The position numbers and the translations under genes are program-made. From Devosia oryziradicis (GTDB taxonomy: Bacteria; Pseudomonadota; Alphaproteobacteria; Rhizobiales; Devosiaceae), in contig NZ_CP068047.1 in the NCBI RefSeq assembly GCF_016698645.1, forward strand, positions 2,143,001 through 2,207,000: a DNA stretch of 64,000 nucleotides, read 5' to 3'. The notes below the pieces were generated by a model. That model saw only the letters and a program-made list of their open reading frames with translations. It was not told the origin of the DNA and made no database searches. How positions within the stretch are numbered: position 1 is the first letter of the stretch; each line of letters starts with the position of its first letter. This document shows positions 47,279-54,823 of this stretch, one piece after another.

Positions 47279-47512
47279 ATGAACACTCTAGACAATATTG
47301 AAGTGGACATCACGGTCGAGCTGGGTGCCACCACCATGCCGATCCACCATTTGCTGCGCATGGGCCGCGGCGCGGTAATCGAGCTGGATGCCAACGAGAA
47401 CGATCCGCTCAACATCTATGCCAACAATACCATGATCGCCCATGGCGAAGTGAGCGTCGAGGACGGGCACCTGCGGGTGCTGATTACCGAGAAGGTGTTC
47501 CGGAGGGGCTAG
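47279..47512 (+). CDS. Stand-alone short FliN/SPOA-domain protein
   Basis: 77 aa consisting almost entirely of one SPOA (FliN C-terminal) domain: VDITVELGATTMPIHHLLRMGRGAVIELD, then DPLNIYANNTMIAHGEVSVEDGHLRVLIT. FliN is the flagellar C-ring switch protein or, in type III secretion, the sorting platform, and is usually 100 aa or more with an N-terminal extension that is missing here. No other flagellar gene lies nearby. ATG 47279 has no strong SD. Function as a real motor part is inferred only from the domain. Confidence 0.8.
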   Translation: MNTLDNIEVDITVELGATTMPIHHLLRMGRGAVIELDANENDPLNIYANNTMIAHGEVSVEDGHLRVLITEKVFRRG

Positions 47513-47576
47513 GGGCGTCCGGGGGGGTCGGCGTCGAGGCCTCTCTACAGCCTTTCGCAAATCTCGATTTAAGCGC

Positions 47577-47605
47577 TTGAGGTTGCGGTAGACCTTTGCT
47601 ACATC
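47577..47605 (+). promoter_or_regulatory. Candidate promoter of tRNA-Leu
   Basis: TTGAGG, 17-base spacer, TACATC, ending 40 bases before the tRNA 5' end. Spacing and position fit a tRNA promoter. Confidence 0.5.
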
Positions 47606-47645
47606 CCCACTCGCTTCGCCTCCGGGCGTGGCTCTACCAAAGCGT

Positions 47646-47730
47646 GCGGTCGTGGCGGAATTGGTAGACGCGCAGCGTTGAGGTCGCTGTGTCGCAAGAC
47701 GTGGAAGTTCGAGTCTTCTCGACCGCACCA
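47646..47730 (+). tRNA. tRNA-Leu (anticodon GAG)
   Basis: Acceptor stem GCGGTCG/CGACCGC, then discriminator A and an encoded CCA end. The D-arm contains GGTAGAC. The anticodon stem CAGCG/CGCTG holds a TTGAGGT loop with GAG at 47680-47682. A long variable arm (GTGTCGCAAGACG) marks a class II tRNA. The T-loop is TTCGAGT. Length 85 with CCA. Reads CUC/CUU leucine codons. Confidence 0.97.
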
Positions 47731-47751
47731 TTCATCTTCTGGATGAGACAG

Positions 47752-47779
47752 AAAAGGCCGTCCCTCGGGACGGCCTTTT
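47752..47779 (+). terminator. Terminator of tRNA-Leu
   Basis: Perfect 12-bp stem AAAAGGCCGTCC/GGACGGCCTTTT with CTCG loop, then GTCTT, 21 bases after the tRNA. It sits between the tRNA and the convergent lipoprotein gene and could act on both strands. Confidence 0.88.
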
Positions 47780-47782
47780 GTC

Positions 47783-47941
47783 TTAGGTGGCGGGTGGTGC
47801 CGCCGGGTCGGCAGGGGCAGCCGGATCGGCCGGGGCGCTGTCGGCGGGCGGGGCCGCACTGTTATCGGGGGTGCTGCCACCGCAGGCGGCCAAGGCGAGC
47901 GTCAGGGCGATGGCCAGCGGCGCAAGCAGGATTCGGGACAT
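47783..47941 (-). CDS. Small Ala/Pro/Asp-rich lipoprotein
   Basis: 52 aa. The signal peptide MSRILLAPLAIALTLALAAC ends in a lipobox (LAAC), with Cys20 as the lipidated residue. The mature part is only about 32 residues of PADPAAPADPAAPP-type repeats and looks unstructured. AAAGGAGATCCC precedes the ATG perfectly. Likely a small envelope lipoprotein of unknown role. Confidence 0.75.
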   Translation of the reverse strand: MSRILLAPLAIALTLALAACGGSTPDNSAAPPADSAPADPAAPADPAAPPAT

Positions 47942-48038
47942 GGGATCTCCTTTGGATCGAACCATTGATTGATCTTGGTCTTCAAACACCTGTGAACTAA
48001 GAGCCCCAATGGGGCAAAGATAGGGCTGCCGCTCTCGC

Positions 48039-48878
48039 TCAGAAGCGCGCCTCGGTTTCAGCCATGAGATCCTCAAGCGCGGTGGAATCAGGCTCATAGC
48101 CACCGGTGGCCGCGTTCCAGCTGAAGGTGGCAGATGCCGCACGCGTCCCGGCGGTGACGCCGGGCAAATCGCATTCAGCAGTTTCCAGGCTGGTCGTTTC
48201 CGTGACCGTGACGGTGAACGGTGCCCAGCGATCAGTTCCGGCGGCCGGTACCGGCGCCAGGGCGGGGATCTGTTCGCGCTCGAGGCCGCAATAGCTTTCG
48301 TTCAGCGTGAAGATCGATGCCAGCTCGACGAGCTTGCCATCCAGCATCGCCAGCACGGACGTGTTGCGGTAGCCCTGGCTGGAGTTGAAGTGACTGCTGG
48401 AAACCACCAGAGCATCGTCGCCGGTCCCCAGGGGTAGCAGGGCTGCTTCGTCGAAGCTGGTATGCTGGTCGCTTGCCACGTCGGCGATGTCGACCGGCGC
48501 CTCGGGATGGGCGGGATCGAAGATGGCCAGGACCGAAGCGCCGAGGGCGCCGGTTGTTTCGGCGTCGGCATCCAGCAGCAGCGCGACCAGTTCGGCGCCG
48601 CCGCTGGTGAATGCCACGGCGCTGGCACTGTAGAAGGACAGGGGAAGGTGGCTGACCGGCGGGTCTTCGGCAAAGACGAGGTTACGCACGGCCATGGCGA
48701 GGGTACCGCCGTAGAGACCGTCCGATGCTTCCAGATCGGGCGCAATGGCGCGCGCGAGATCGAGATAGGTCACGCCTGTTGCGCCGGGCACATTGTCGGT
48801 CAGGTCGATGCTCGTGCTCTGGGCAAAGGCCGGCATTGCCAGCGCGAGCAGCAAGGGCAGGGCGATGGTAATACGCAT
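48039..48878 (-). CDS. Secreted protein of unknown function
   Basis: 279 aa with a signal peptide (MRITIALPLLLALAMPAFA, then QSTSIDL). The mature part has long beta-rich segments (AVAFTSGGAELVALLLDAD, DALVVSSSHFNSSQGYRN) and two cysteines (YCGLE, ECDLPG). No domain recognised. The signal peptide fixes ATG 48878. It starts 4 bases after the stop of the YjbR-like gene on the same strand, so the two are probably cotranscribed. Confidence 0.7.
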   Translation of the reverse strand: MRITIALPLLLALAMPAFAQSTSIDLTDNVPGATGVTYLDLARAIAPDLEASDGLYGGTLAMAVRNLVFAEDPPVSHLPLSFYSASAVAFTSGGAELVALLLDADAETTGALGASVLAIFDPAHPEAPVDIADVASDQHTSFDEAALLPLGTGDDALVVSSSHFNSSQGYRNTSVLAMLDGKLVELASIFTLNESYCGLEREQIPALAPVPAAGTDRWAPFTVTVTETTSLETAECDLPGVTAGTRAASATFSWNAATGGYEPDSTALEDLMAETEARF

Positions 48879-48882
48879 GAGT

Positions 48883-49254
48883 TCAGTCAGGGTCCGGTAT
48901 TGCCGTCGGTCGCTGTGCGGCGAGTTGCTTGGGAGCCTTGAAGCGCCAGGCGTCTTCGAGACGCAACGATAGTTCCTCATCGGAGATGACTGCCAGCTGA
49001 ATGAGCACGGCGGCATGGCCGACATAGTGGTCGGTCTCGAAGTAGATGTCGGGCGAAATCTCCATCAACAGCGTCTTCTGCTCGGGCGGGCAGCGCATCA
49101 CCAGGGTATCGGCGTCCTTGAGCCGCACGAAGGACTGGTCACGCACCTGGAGCGCGGGCGTACCAAGCTTGGTGGTTCGCTTCACCTCGGGCAGGCCGCG
49201 CGCGGCCGCCAGTTGTTCAATGCGGCTGAATATCTGGTCGAGATCGGTCGCCAT
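48883..49254 (-). CDS. MmcQ/YjbR-family protein
   Basis: 123 aa. Small alpha/beta protein of the YjbR group (double-wing fold): TTKLGTPALQVRDQSFVRLKDADTLVMRCP, then EISPDIYFETDHYVGHAAVLIQL and the C-terminal LEDAWRFKAPKQLA. Often annotated DNA-binding, but the function is not proven. Divergent from mgtE with a 106-base gap, upstream of the secreted unknown. Confidence 0.82.
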   Translation of the reverse strand: MATDLDQIFSRIEQLAAARGLPEVKRTTKLGTPALQVRDQSFVRLKDADTLVMRCPPEQKTLLMEISPDIYFETDHYVGHAAVLIQLAVISDEELSLRLEDAWRFKAPKQLAAQRPTAIPDPD

Positions 49255-49360
49255 CTTGTGTGCCTAATCAACGCAAATCCCGTTTGCAGTCTGGCGCATC
49301 CCGACCCGATTGGCTACAGCTGAACCGCCCCCGAAACCCCGGACACACAAAGGGCTCCCG

Positions 49361-50776
49361 ATGAGCACAGATCCCGAGACAGTGCCCGGCGAAGACGCCG
49401 GGATCGACGTCAACGCGCTACGCGACGCAGAAGACCGGATCAGTCCGCTCTGGCTGGAGCGGCTGCGTGCCTATCTGGCTGCGGGCAGGGATGACGATGT
49501 CGCCACCGTCATGGGGCCGCTGCATGCGGCCGACGTGGGTGACGTTCTCGAATCGCTCGATGCCGAGGAGCGGCTGCACCTGGTTCAGCTGCTCGGGGAT
49601 CGCTTCGACTATTCGGCGCTGACCGAAGTCGACGAGTCGGTTCGCGTCGAGCTGATGGACGAGCTGCCCAATGCCGCGATCGCCCGCGGCGTCGCCGGCC
49701 TGGACAATGACGACGCCGTGGCAATCCTGGAGGACCTGGAGCAGGAGGACCGCGACGAGGTCCTGGCCAAGCTGCCGACCTTCGAGCGGCTCAGCCTCAA
49801 GCGAAGCCTCGACTTTCCCGAGGATTCCGCCGGGCGGCGGATGCAGACCGATTTCATTGCCATTCCGCCTTTCTGGACGGTGGGGCAGACCATCGATTAC
49901 CTGCGGCGCGAGCCGGACCTGCCCGACGAATTCTTCCAGATCTATGTGGTCGATGCGTCATACCAGGTGCTCGGCACGATCGCGCTGGACAAGTTTCTTC
50001 GCGCGGCGCGGGCGACCTCGATCGAAGCGTTGATGAACACCAATTTCGTGCTGGTCGACGCCAATGAGGACCAGGAGGAAGCGGCCCGCGACTTCGAGCG
50101 CTATGACCTTGTCGAAGTCGGCGTGGTGGATGAAAGCAAGCGGCTGGTGGGCGTGCTGACCATCGACGACATCGTCGACGTCATTCACGAGGAAGCCGAC
50201 GAGGACATCAAGCTGCTCGCCGGCGTGGGCGACGAGGATATTTCCGATTCCACGGTCGATACGGTGCGCAGCCGCGTGCCGTGGCTGGTGATCAACCTGA
50301 TCACGGCAGTGGCGGTCTCCTTCGTCATCGGGCTCTTCGGCGCAACCATCGACCAGATGGTGGCCCTGGCGGTGCTGATGCCCATCGTTGCCTCGATGGG
50401 CGGCAATGCCGGTACGCAGACCATGACGGTGACCGTGCGTGCCCTGGCGATGCGCGAACTGGATGGGCGCCGCCTGCGCCGGCTGATCACACGCGAAATG
50501 GTGGTTGGCTGCGCCAATGGCGTGATCTTTGCCATCCTGATTGGCGTGGTGACCTGGCTGCGTTTCAACGACGTCCAGCTTGGCATCGTCATTGCCCTCG
50601 CCATGGTCATCAACCTTATCGTTGCCGGCACGGCAGGTATTCTCATTCCGTTGATGCTGGACAAGTTCAAGGCCGATCCGGCCATCGCATCGGCCGTGTT
50701 TGTGACCACCGTCACCGACATGGTGGGTTTCTTTGCGTTCCTGGGCATCGCGGGGCTGTGGTTCGGGCTGTTCTAG
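49361..50776 (+). CDS. mgtE: MgtE-type magnesium transporter
   Basis: 471 aa. The N-terminal MgtE-N superhelical domain (about 35-135) is followed by a CBS pair (about 140-270) that senses cytoplasmic Mg2+. Five membrane helices follow (about 300-471), with pore segment LMPIVASMGGNAGTQTMTV. Gated Mg2+ channel/transporter of the inner membrane. ATG 49361 is preferred; the frame is open to 49310. No Mg riboswitch is evident in the short upstream gap. Confidence 0.94.
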   Translation: MSTDPETVPGEDAGIDVNALRDAEDRISPLWLERLRAYLAAGRDDDVATVMGPLHAADVGDVLESLDAEERLHLVQLLGDRFDYSALTEVDESVRVELMDELPNAAIARGVAGLDNDDAVAILEDLEQEDRDEVLAKLPTFERLSLKRSLDFPEDSAGRRMQTDFIAIPPFWTVGQTIDYLRREPDLPDEFFQIYVVDASYQVLGTIALDKFLRAARATSIEALMNTNFVLVDANEDQEEAARDFERYDLVEVGVVDESKRLVGVLTIDDIVDVIHEEADEDIKLLAGVGDEDISDSTVDTVRSRVPWLVINLITAVAVSFVIGLFGATIDQMVALAVLMPIVASMGGNAGTQTMTVTVRALAMRELDGRRLRRLITREMVVGCANGVIFAILIGVVTWLRFNDVQLGIVIALAMVINLIVAGTAGILIPLMLDKFKADPAIASAVFVTTVTDMVGFFAFLGIAGLWFGLF

Positions 50777-50858
50777 GCCGGTAAAATGCGAGCTTCCGTG
50801 GTGACCTGACGTTAGGGCTGGGCGATCACGCTGTTGTGGACTGTGGCAACTTCGCCGC

Positions 50859-50887
50859 TTGCAAAGCATTTATGACGCGGTTAACGA
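50859..50887 (+). promoter_or_regulatory. Weak candidate promoter for the 35-aa ORF
   Basis: TTGCAA, 17-base spacer, TAACGA, 70 bases upstream of the small ORF. Modest match. The rest of 50777-50956 shows no other feature. Confidence 0.3.
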
Positions 50888-50956
50888 TTTGCTACCGGGT
50901 GCGGCAGGTGGGGTACACCGCTCGGGCCCGGAGTGAACGGCTGACAAGGAGCGATC

Positions 50957-51064
50957 ATGCGAAGTCAACCGAAGACCACCGCCACGATGTGGCGAGCAGC
51001 GACCTGGACCTTGGTCTGCCTGCTCTCAATGGGACTGGTTTTCTCCGTCGTTGCTGGCGTTTAG
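50957..51064 (+). CDS. 35-aa single-helix membrane protein
   Basis: Small ORF: a polar, basic start (MRSQPKTTATMWR) and then about 22 hydrophobic residues (AATWTLVCLLSMGLVFSVVAG and V) forming one membrane helix. AAGGAG sits 6 bases before the ATG, and a clean terminator follows 36 bases after the stop. It therefore looks like its own transcription unit between mgtE and the GST gene. A longer overlapping frame (50836-51069) has no such support. Function unknown. Confidence 0.6.
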   Translation: MRSQPKTTATMWRAATWTLVCLLSMGLVFSVVAGV

Positions 51065-51100
51065 TTTGAAACGCTAGAGTTCTTCACTAACAGCAATTCG

Positions 51101-51137
51101 GAAGGGCGCCCGGGCCACTGGGGCGCCCTTCTTCTTT
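51101..51137 (+). terminator. Terminator after the 35-aa ORF
   Basis: Perfect 11-bp stem GAAGGGCGCCC/GGGCGCCCTTC with a 9-base loop, followed by TTCTTT. It ends only 16 bases before the GST start. Confidence 0.85.
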
Positions 51138-51152
51138 CCCGGGAGATACAGC

Positions 51153-51830
51153 TTGAAGATTCTGATCGGTAACCGGAACTATTCCTCATGGTCTCTGCGA
51201 CCCTGGCTGGTCCTCAAGCACTTCGACATTCCGTTCGAGGACGAAGTGCTGCAACTGCAAGGCGAGGGCTTTCGTGACGTGCTGCCGCAGCGCTCGCCTA
51301 GCGGAAGAGTACCGGTATTGCAGGACGGGGATCTGGTCGTCGTCGAGACCATCGCCATCATCGAATATCTTGCCGATCGCTTCCCCGACAAAGCCATCTG
51401 GCCGGCAGATATTGGCCAGCGCGCCCTGGCACGAGCTGCGGCGGCCGAGATGCATTCCGGGTTCCAGGCGCTGCGCAACCACGCGCCCATGAACCTGCGC
51501 GCATCCCATCCGGGCAAGGTTAATATCGACGCGGTAGCCAAGGACCTGCACCGGCTCGAAACTCTATGGGGAGACTTGCTGCGGCGGTCAGGCGGCCCCT
51601 TCCTGTTCGGGGCTTTCACGGCTGCCGACGCAATGTACGCCCCGGTGGCGACACGGATACGCACCTATGAACTGCCGGTATCGGACCTGGCCGCCGGCTA
51701 TGTCGACGCGATCTACGCATTGCCCGCCTTCCAGGATTGGTTGACCCAGGCGCGGCATGAACCCTGGATCGTTGACGATGACGAGATTGATGTGATCCAG
51801 GGCCGCGTCAAGCCGGGGACGCTTGCATGA
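51153..51830 (+). CDS. Glutathione S-transferase family protein
   Basis: 225 aa. N-terminal thioredoxin-like domain (about 1-78) with NYSSWSLRPWLVL, SPSGRVPVL and VETIAIIEYLADRFP (glutathione-binding ESxAI-type region). An all-helical C-terminal domain follows. It starts with TTG (MKILIGNRNYSSWS), supported by GGGAGAT 8 bases upstream and by the N-terminus of relatives. Overlaps the next gene by 4 bases. The substrate is unknown. Confidence 0.88.
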   Translation: MKILIGNRNYSSWSLRPWLVLKHFDIPFEDEVLQLQGEGFRDVLPQRSPSGRVPVLQDGDLVVVETIAIIEYLADRFPDKAIWPADIGQRALARAAAAEMHSGFQALRNHAPMNLRASHPGKVNIDAVAKDLHRLETLWGDLLRRSGGPFLFGAFTAADAMYAPVATRIRTYELPVSDLAAGYVDAIYALPAFQDWLTQARHEPWIVDDDEIDVIQGRVKPGTLA

Positions 51831-52252
51831 TCCATATGATCAAGCTCTGCGTCGGCGTGGCGACCCTGCAGGAGCTCGAAGACTATCGCGACGAGCGGGC
51901 CCACTGGTGGGACGCCGATTACGGCGAGGACGTACATGTCCACCGCACCCGCATGATGCCCAAGCGCGCGGCGGAGATGGAAGGGGTGTCATCGATCTAC
52001 TGGGTGATATCGGGGCAGGTGGTGTGCCGCCAGCCCATCCTGCGGCTCGCCAGGTTCACCAATGCCGAAGGCATCGACTATTGCGATATCATAATGGCGC
52101 CCGACATGGTGCGCACTGTGCCCTATCCCAAGCGACCCTTCCAGGGCTGGCGCTACCTGCGCCCGGAGGATGCGCCGCCCGATCTTGGTGCAAACGAGAA
52201 TGCGGAGTCGCTGGCACTGGCGGCGGACCTGGCCAAGCTAGGACTGATCTAG
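51827..52252 (+). CDS. DUF1489-family protein
   Basis: 141 aa, an alphaproteobacteria-restricted family. IKLCVGVATLQELEDYR, the basic TRMMPKRAAEM, SIYWVISGQVVCRQPI and RPFQGWRYLRPEDAPPDLG are the family hallmarks. No function is known. ATG overlaps the GST stop (ATGA), so it is translationally coupled to it. The VWA gene follows after 73 bases. Confidence 0.87.
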   Translation: MIHMIKLCVGVATLQELEDYRDERAHWWDADYGEDVHVHRTRMMPKRAAEMEGVSSIYWVISGQVVCRQPILRLARFTNAEGIDYCDIIMAPDMVRTVPYPKRPFQGWRYLRPEDAPPDLGANENAESLALAADLAKLGLI

Positions 52253-52325
52253 GCCGCCGACCGGGTGAGTGAGGCGCAAGGTGCTGCCACTTGCCGGGCA
52301 TGCCCACGGCACTCATATTGTGGCG

Positions 52326-53045
52326 ATGGGAAACAAGGATCCAATTGCCCGAACCACCGGCGGCGTGCCGCGGCAAGGCAAGGTCAGCGCCGATGTGGCT
52401 GCTTTCGTCAGCAAGGTCGCGGCCGTGGCGCGACCCGATGCAGCGCAGGATGGACGGCTGCTCTTTGCGCTCGATGCCACCATGAGCCGGCAGCCGACCT
52501 GGGACCTGGCCTGTTCGCTGCAGGCGGAAATGTTCAAGGCGATTCCCAAGGAGGCGGCGCTCCAGGTTCAACTGCTCTATTTCCGCGGCTTCGGTGAGTG
52601 CCGGGCTTCGAAATGGGTGGCCGATGCCTCTGATCTGGCACGGCTGATGACTGGCATCGACTGCCGGGGCGGCAATACCCAGATCGGCAAAGTCTTCGCC
52701 CATGCACGGACTGAACATGGCAAGCGGCGCATCAATGCCGTGGTCTATGTGGGCGATGCGATCGAAGAAAGTGTCGACGAACTGGCCGAGAAAGCGGGGC
52801 AATTGGGGCTGTTCAATTGCCCGATATTCCTGTTCCAGGAAGGTCGGGACAGTCGCGTCGAGGCCGCATTCCGGGACTTCGCGCGGTTGACCGAGGGCGC
52901 CTATGCCCGGTTCGATGCCTACGCGCCACAGGAACTGGCAGCCTTGCTCAGAGCCGTTGCCGCTTATGCCAGTGGTGGGCGAGACCTGCTGAAAGTTCAA
53001 GGTAGCGGGCCGGCGCAGGCGCTCCTGGCGCAATTGCCGCGATGA
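52326..53045 (+). CDS. VWA-domain protein coupled to a J-domain protein
   Basis: 239 aa. After a polar N-terminus of about 40 residues comes a von Willebrand factor A-like domain: LLFALDATMSRQPTW supplies a MIDAS-type Asp50-x-Thr-x-Ser54, with later GGNTQIGKVF and NAVVYVGDAIEE segments. The family is alphaproteobacterial and typically sits beside a membrane J-domain gene. Starts at 52269 or 52320 (GTG) are possible; ATG 52326 best fits the family N-terminus. Overlaps the J-domain gene by 4 bases. Function unknown. Confidence 0.75.
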   Translation: MGNKDPIARTTGGVPRQGKVSADVAAFVSKVAAVARPDAAQDGRLLFALDATMSRQPTWDLACSLQAEMFKAIPKEAALQVQLLYFRGFGECRASKWVADASDLARLMTGIDCRGGNTQIGKVFAHARTEHGKRRINAVVYVGDAIEESVDELAEKAGQLGLFNCPIFLFQEGRDSRVEAAFRDFARLTEGAYARFDAYAPQELAALLRAVAAYASGGRDLLKVQGSGPAQALLAQLPR

Positions 53046-53731
53046 CCTATGTTTTTGTCGCGGGGTTGGCCCTGCTGGCCGCGCTGGCATCCTACCAGTG
53101 GTTCCGCCGCCTAAATCCGAGCCGGCTACGGCGCAGCCTGCGGTGGATCGCGGGTGGCGCGGCTGCAGTGGTTGCCGGCTTGCTGCTTCTCGTGCGGCGC
53201 TATGACATTGCGCTCTTTGCCGGAGCCGCTGCCATCTCGATCCTGCGCTCGGGTCGGCTGGGTCCATTTTCGTTCGACAGCATCGGGCCGGCGCAGGGCA
53301 ATGTGTCGCGCATCCGGAGCCGGTATTTCGCCATGGAGCTCGACCACGATACAGGGGCGGTGGTGGGGAAGGTGCTGGCGGGGCAGTTTGCCGGTGCCGA
53401 CCTGATGGATCTGGGTGAAATGGACACACGGCTGCTCATTGCCGAAGTCGACGGCGATACCGACAGCATGAGCCTTCTCGAAAGCTGGCTGGATGCCAAC
53501 CGCCGCGGCTGGCGCGAATATTTCGCCGAAACTGCAGACGAGCAGCAGCAGCCACAAGAGGGCTCGGATGCCGAGGCCTATGCCATACTCGGCCTGCAGC
53601 CGGGTGCCAGCGAGGCGGATATCCGCGCTGCCCATCACGAGCTGCTGAAAAGCGTTCATCCTGACCGCGGTGGCTCGAGCTACCTGGCAGCCAAGATCAA
53701 TGCGGCACGCGACCGGCTGCTGCGGTCCTGA
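53042..53731 (+). CDS. Membrane-anchored C-terminal J-domain protein
   Basis: 229 aa. Two or three hydrophobic segments (about 3-17, 36-52, 55-68) anchor it in the inner membrane. A middle region (about 90-160) has a YFAMELDHDTGAVVGKVLAG motif. A J domain occupies about 177-229, with the HPD tripeptide at 206-208 (SVHPDRGGS). This is the TIM14/Pam18-like layout, which recruits DnaK/Hsp70 to a membrane site. Translationally coupled to the VWA gene and 83 bases upstream of mipZ. Confidence 0.85.
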   Translation: MTYVFVAGLALLAALASYQWFRRLNPSRLRRSLRWIAGGAAAVVAGLLLLVRRYDIALFAGAAAISILRSGRLGPFSFDSIGPAQGNVSRIRSRYFAMELDHDTGAVVGKVLAGQFAGADLMDLGEMDTRLLIAEVDGDTDSMSLLESWLDANRRGWREYFAETADEQQQPQEGSDAEAYAILGLQPGASEADIRAAHHELLKSVHPDRGGSSYLAAKINAARDRLLRS

Positions 53732-53744
53732 CAAGCACCGGGTG

Positions 53745-53760
53745 TTAAGCCCCTGTTAAC
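53745..53760. promoter_or_regulatory. Perfect CtrA-binding box upstream of mipZ1
   Basis: TTAA-GCCCCTG-TTAAC: an exact match to the alphaproteobacterial CtrA consensus TTAA-N7-TTAAC, 55 bases before the mipZ1 ATG and 14 bases after the J-domain gene. Confidence 0.7.
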
Positions 53761-53814
53761 CATAGCGGCCCTTGTTAGCAGCAGTGGTGCATTTCACTGA
53801 TTTGGGGGGCGGCG

Positions 53815-54663
53815 ATGGCGCGTGACGGGGCGCATGTCATTGTGGTGGGCAATGAGAAGGGCGGGTCGGGCAAGTCGACCACGGCCTTCCACCTGGCCAT
53901 ATACCTCCTTTATGCCGGTCACCGTGTCGCGACCATCGATGTGGACGGACGCCAGCAGACCCTTACGCACTATGTGCGCAACCGGCGGGCCCATACGCGC
54001 GACAGCGGGCGCAGCCTGCCCAACACCCTGCATTTTCACCTGCCGTCGGCCTGGGGCGACTCGATCAAGGAAAACCAGAAGGCCGAATTCGACGTGTTCC
54101 GCCGTGCGGTTGGAGAGGTCGAGAACAAGGTGGATTTCCTCGTCATCGACACGCCCGGCTTTGATACCAACCTGACGCGCCTGGCGCATTCCATGGCCGA
54201 CACCCTGGTCACGCCGGTCAATGACAGCCTGATCGACATCAACGTGCTGGCGCGGGTCGACGCCGAGACCGGCATACCGGTCGAGACCAGCCATTATGCC
54301 CGGCTGGTACAGCGGGCACGGTCGGAACGCATGGCCGTGGGTGGTGAAACCATCGACTGGGTGCTGGTGCGCAACCGCATTTCCATGCTGGCATCGCGCA
54401 ACGCCAAGCAGGTGCACGCCACGCTCGAGGGAATTGCGGCGCGCTTCGGCTGTCGCATGGCCGACGGCATCGCCGAGCGCGTTATCTTCCGCTCGCTGTT
54501 CGCCAGCGGGACGACGGTGTTCGACCCGCTGGACGAAGAGGGGAGCGGCGAATCCTCGTCGGTGTCGCATGTGAGCGCGCGGCAGGAATACCGCAACCTG
54601 GTGGCGGCGCTAAACCTGCCGCTGCGCGGCCACGCCGCCGAGCCGGTGCGGCTTTCCGCCTGA
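53815..54663 (+). CDS. mipZ: MipZ-like ParA-family division ATPase (copy 1)
   Basis: 282 aa. The deviant Walker A is GNEKGGSGKSTTAFHL (Lys15 and Lys20), followed by TIDVDGRQQT and DFLVIDTPGFDTNLTRLAHS. The WVLVRNRISML and GIAERVIFRSLF segments are those of MipZ. In Caulobacter, MipZ forms ParB-seeded gradients that block FtsZ polymerisation away from midcell. A close paralogue lies 1.3 kb downstream; most residues are identical on side-by-side reading. Preceded by a perfect CtrA box. Confidence 0.92.
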   Translation: MARDGAHVIVVGNEKGGSGKSTTAFHLAIYLLYAGHRVATIDVDGRQQTLTHYVRNRRAHTRDSGRSLPNTLHFHLPSAWGDSIKENQKAEFDVFRRAVGEVENKVDFLVIDTPGFDTNLTRLAHSMADTLVTPVNDSLIDINVLARVDAETGIPVETSHYARLVQRARSERMAVGGETIDWVLVRNRISMLASRNAKQVHATLEGIAARFGCRMADGIAERVIFRSLFASGTTVFDPLDEEGSGESSSVSHVSARQEYRNLVAALNLPLRGHAAEPVRLSA

Positions 54664-54679
54664 CGAGGCCTAATCCTCC

Positions 54680-54820
54680 TCAGCCATTGAGGCTCCGGCG
54701 CCCGCGCTGCGCGCGGCGGGGGCGACTGTTGATTTGGTAGCCATCATCGGCGGTGAAGAACTGGACCACGACCGAGAGAGGCTGGACCAGCTTGGCGAGT
54801 GCGGTGATTGCCTTGGGCAT
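54680..54820 (-). CDS. 46-aa small protein with sequestered RBS
   Basis: MPKAITALAKLVQPLSVVVQ, then FFTADDGYQINSRPRR and a basic end. AAGGAGA lies 7 bases before ATG 54820 on the minus strand, a very strong SD. That SD is itself one arm of an 8-bp inverted repeat (54824-54853). Amphipathic N-terminal half, Arg-rich C-terminus. No family recognised. It converges on mipZ1 and diverges from the AraC gene. Confidence 0.5.
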   Translation of the reverse strand: MPKAITALAKLVQPLSVVVQFFTADDGYQINSRPRRAQRGRRSLNG

Positions 54821-54823
54821 TTG

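Noticed and set aside
49255..49360. Possible Mg2+ riboswitch before mgtE
   Set aside because: The 106-base gap is too short for an M-box and shows no matching stems.
50781..50793. GTAAAATGCGAGC, repeated exactly at 59036-59048
   Set aside because: Only 13 bases shared, different contexts and no symmetry; probably chance.
50836..51069. 77-codon frame overlapping the 35-aa membrane ORF
   Set aside because: No SD and no hydrophobic or domain pattern. The shorter ORF in another frame has SD, helix and terminator.
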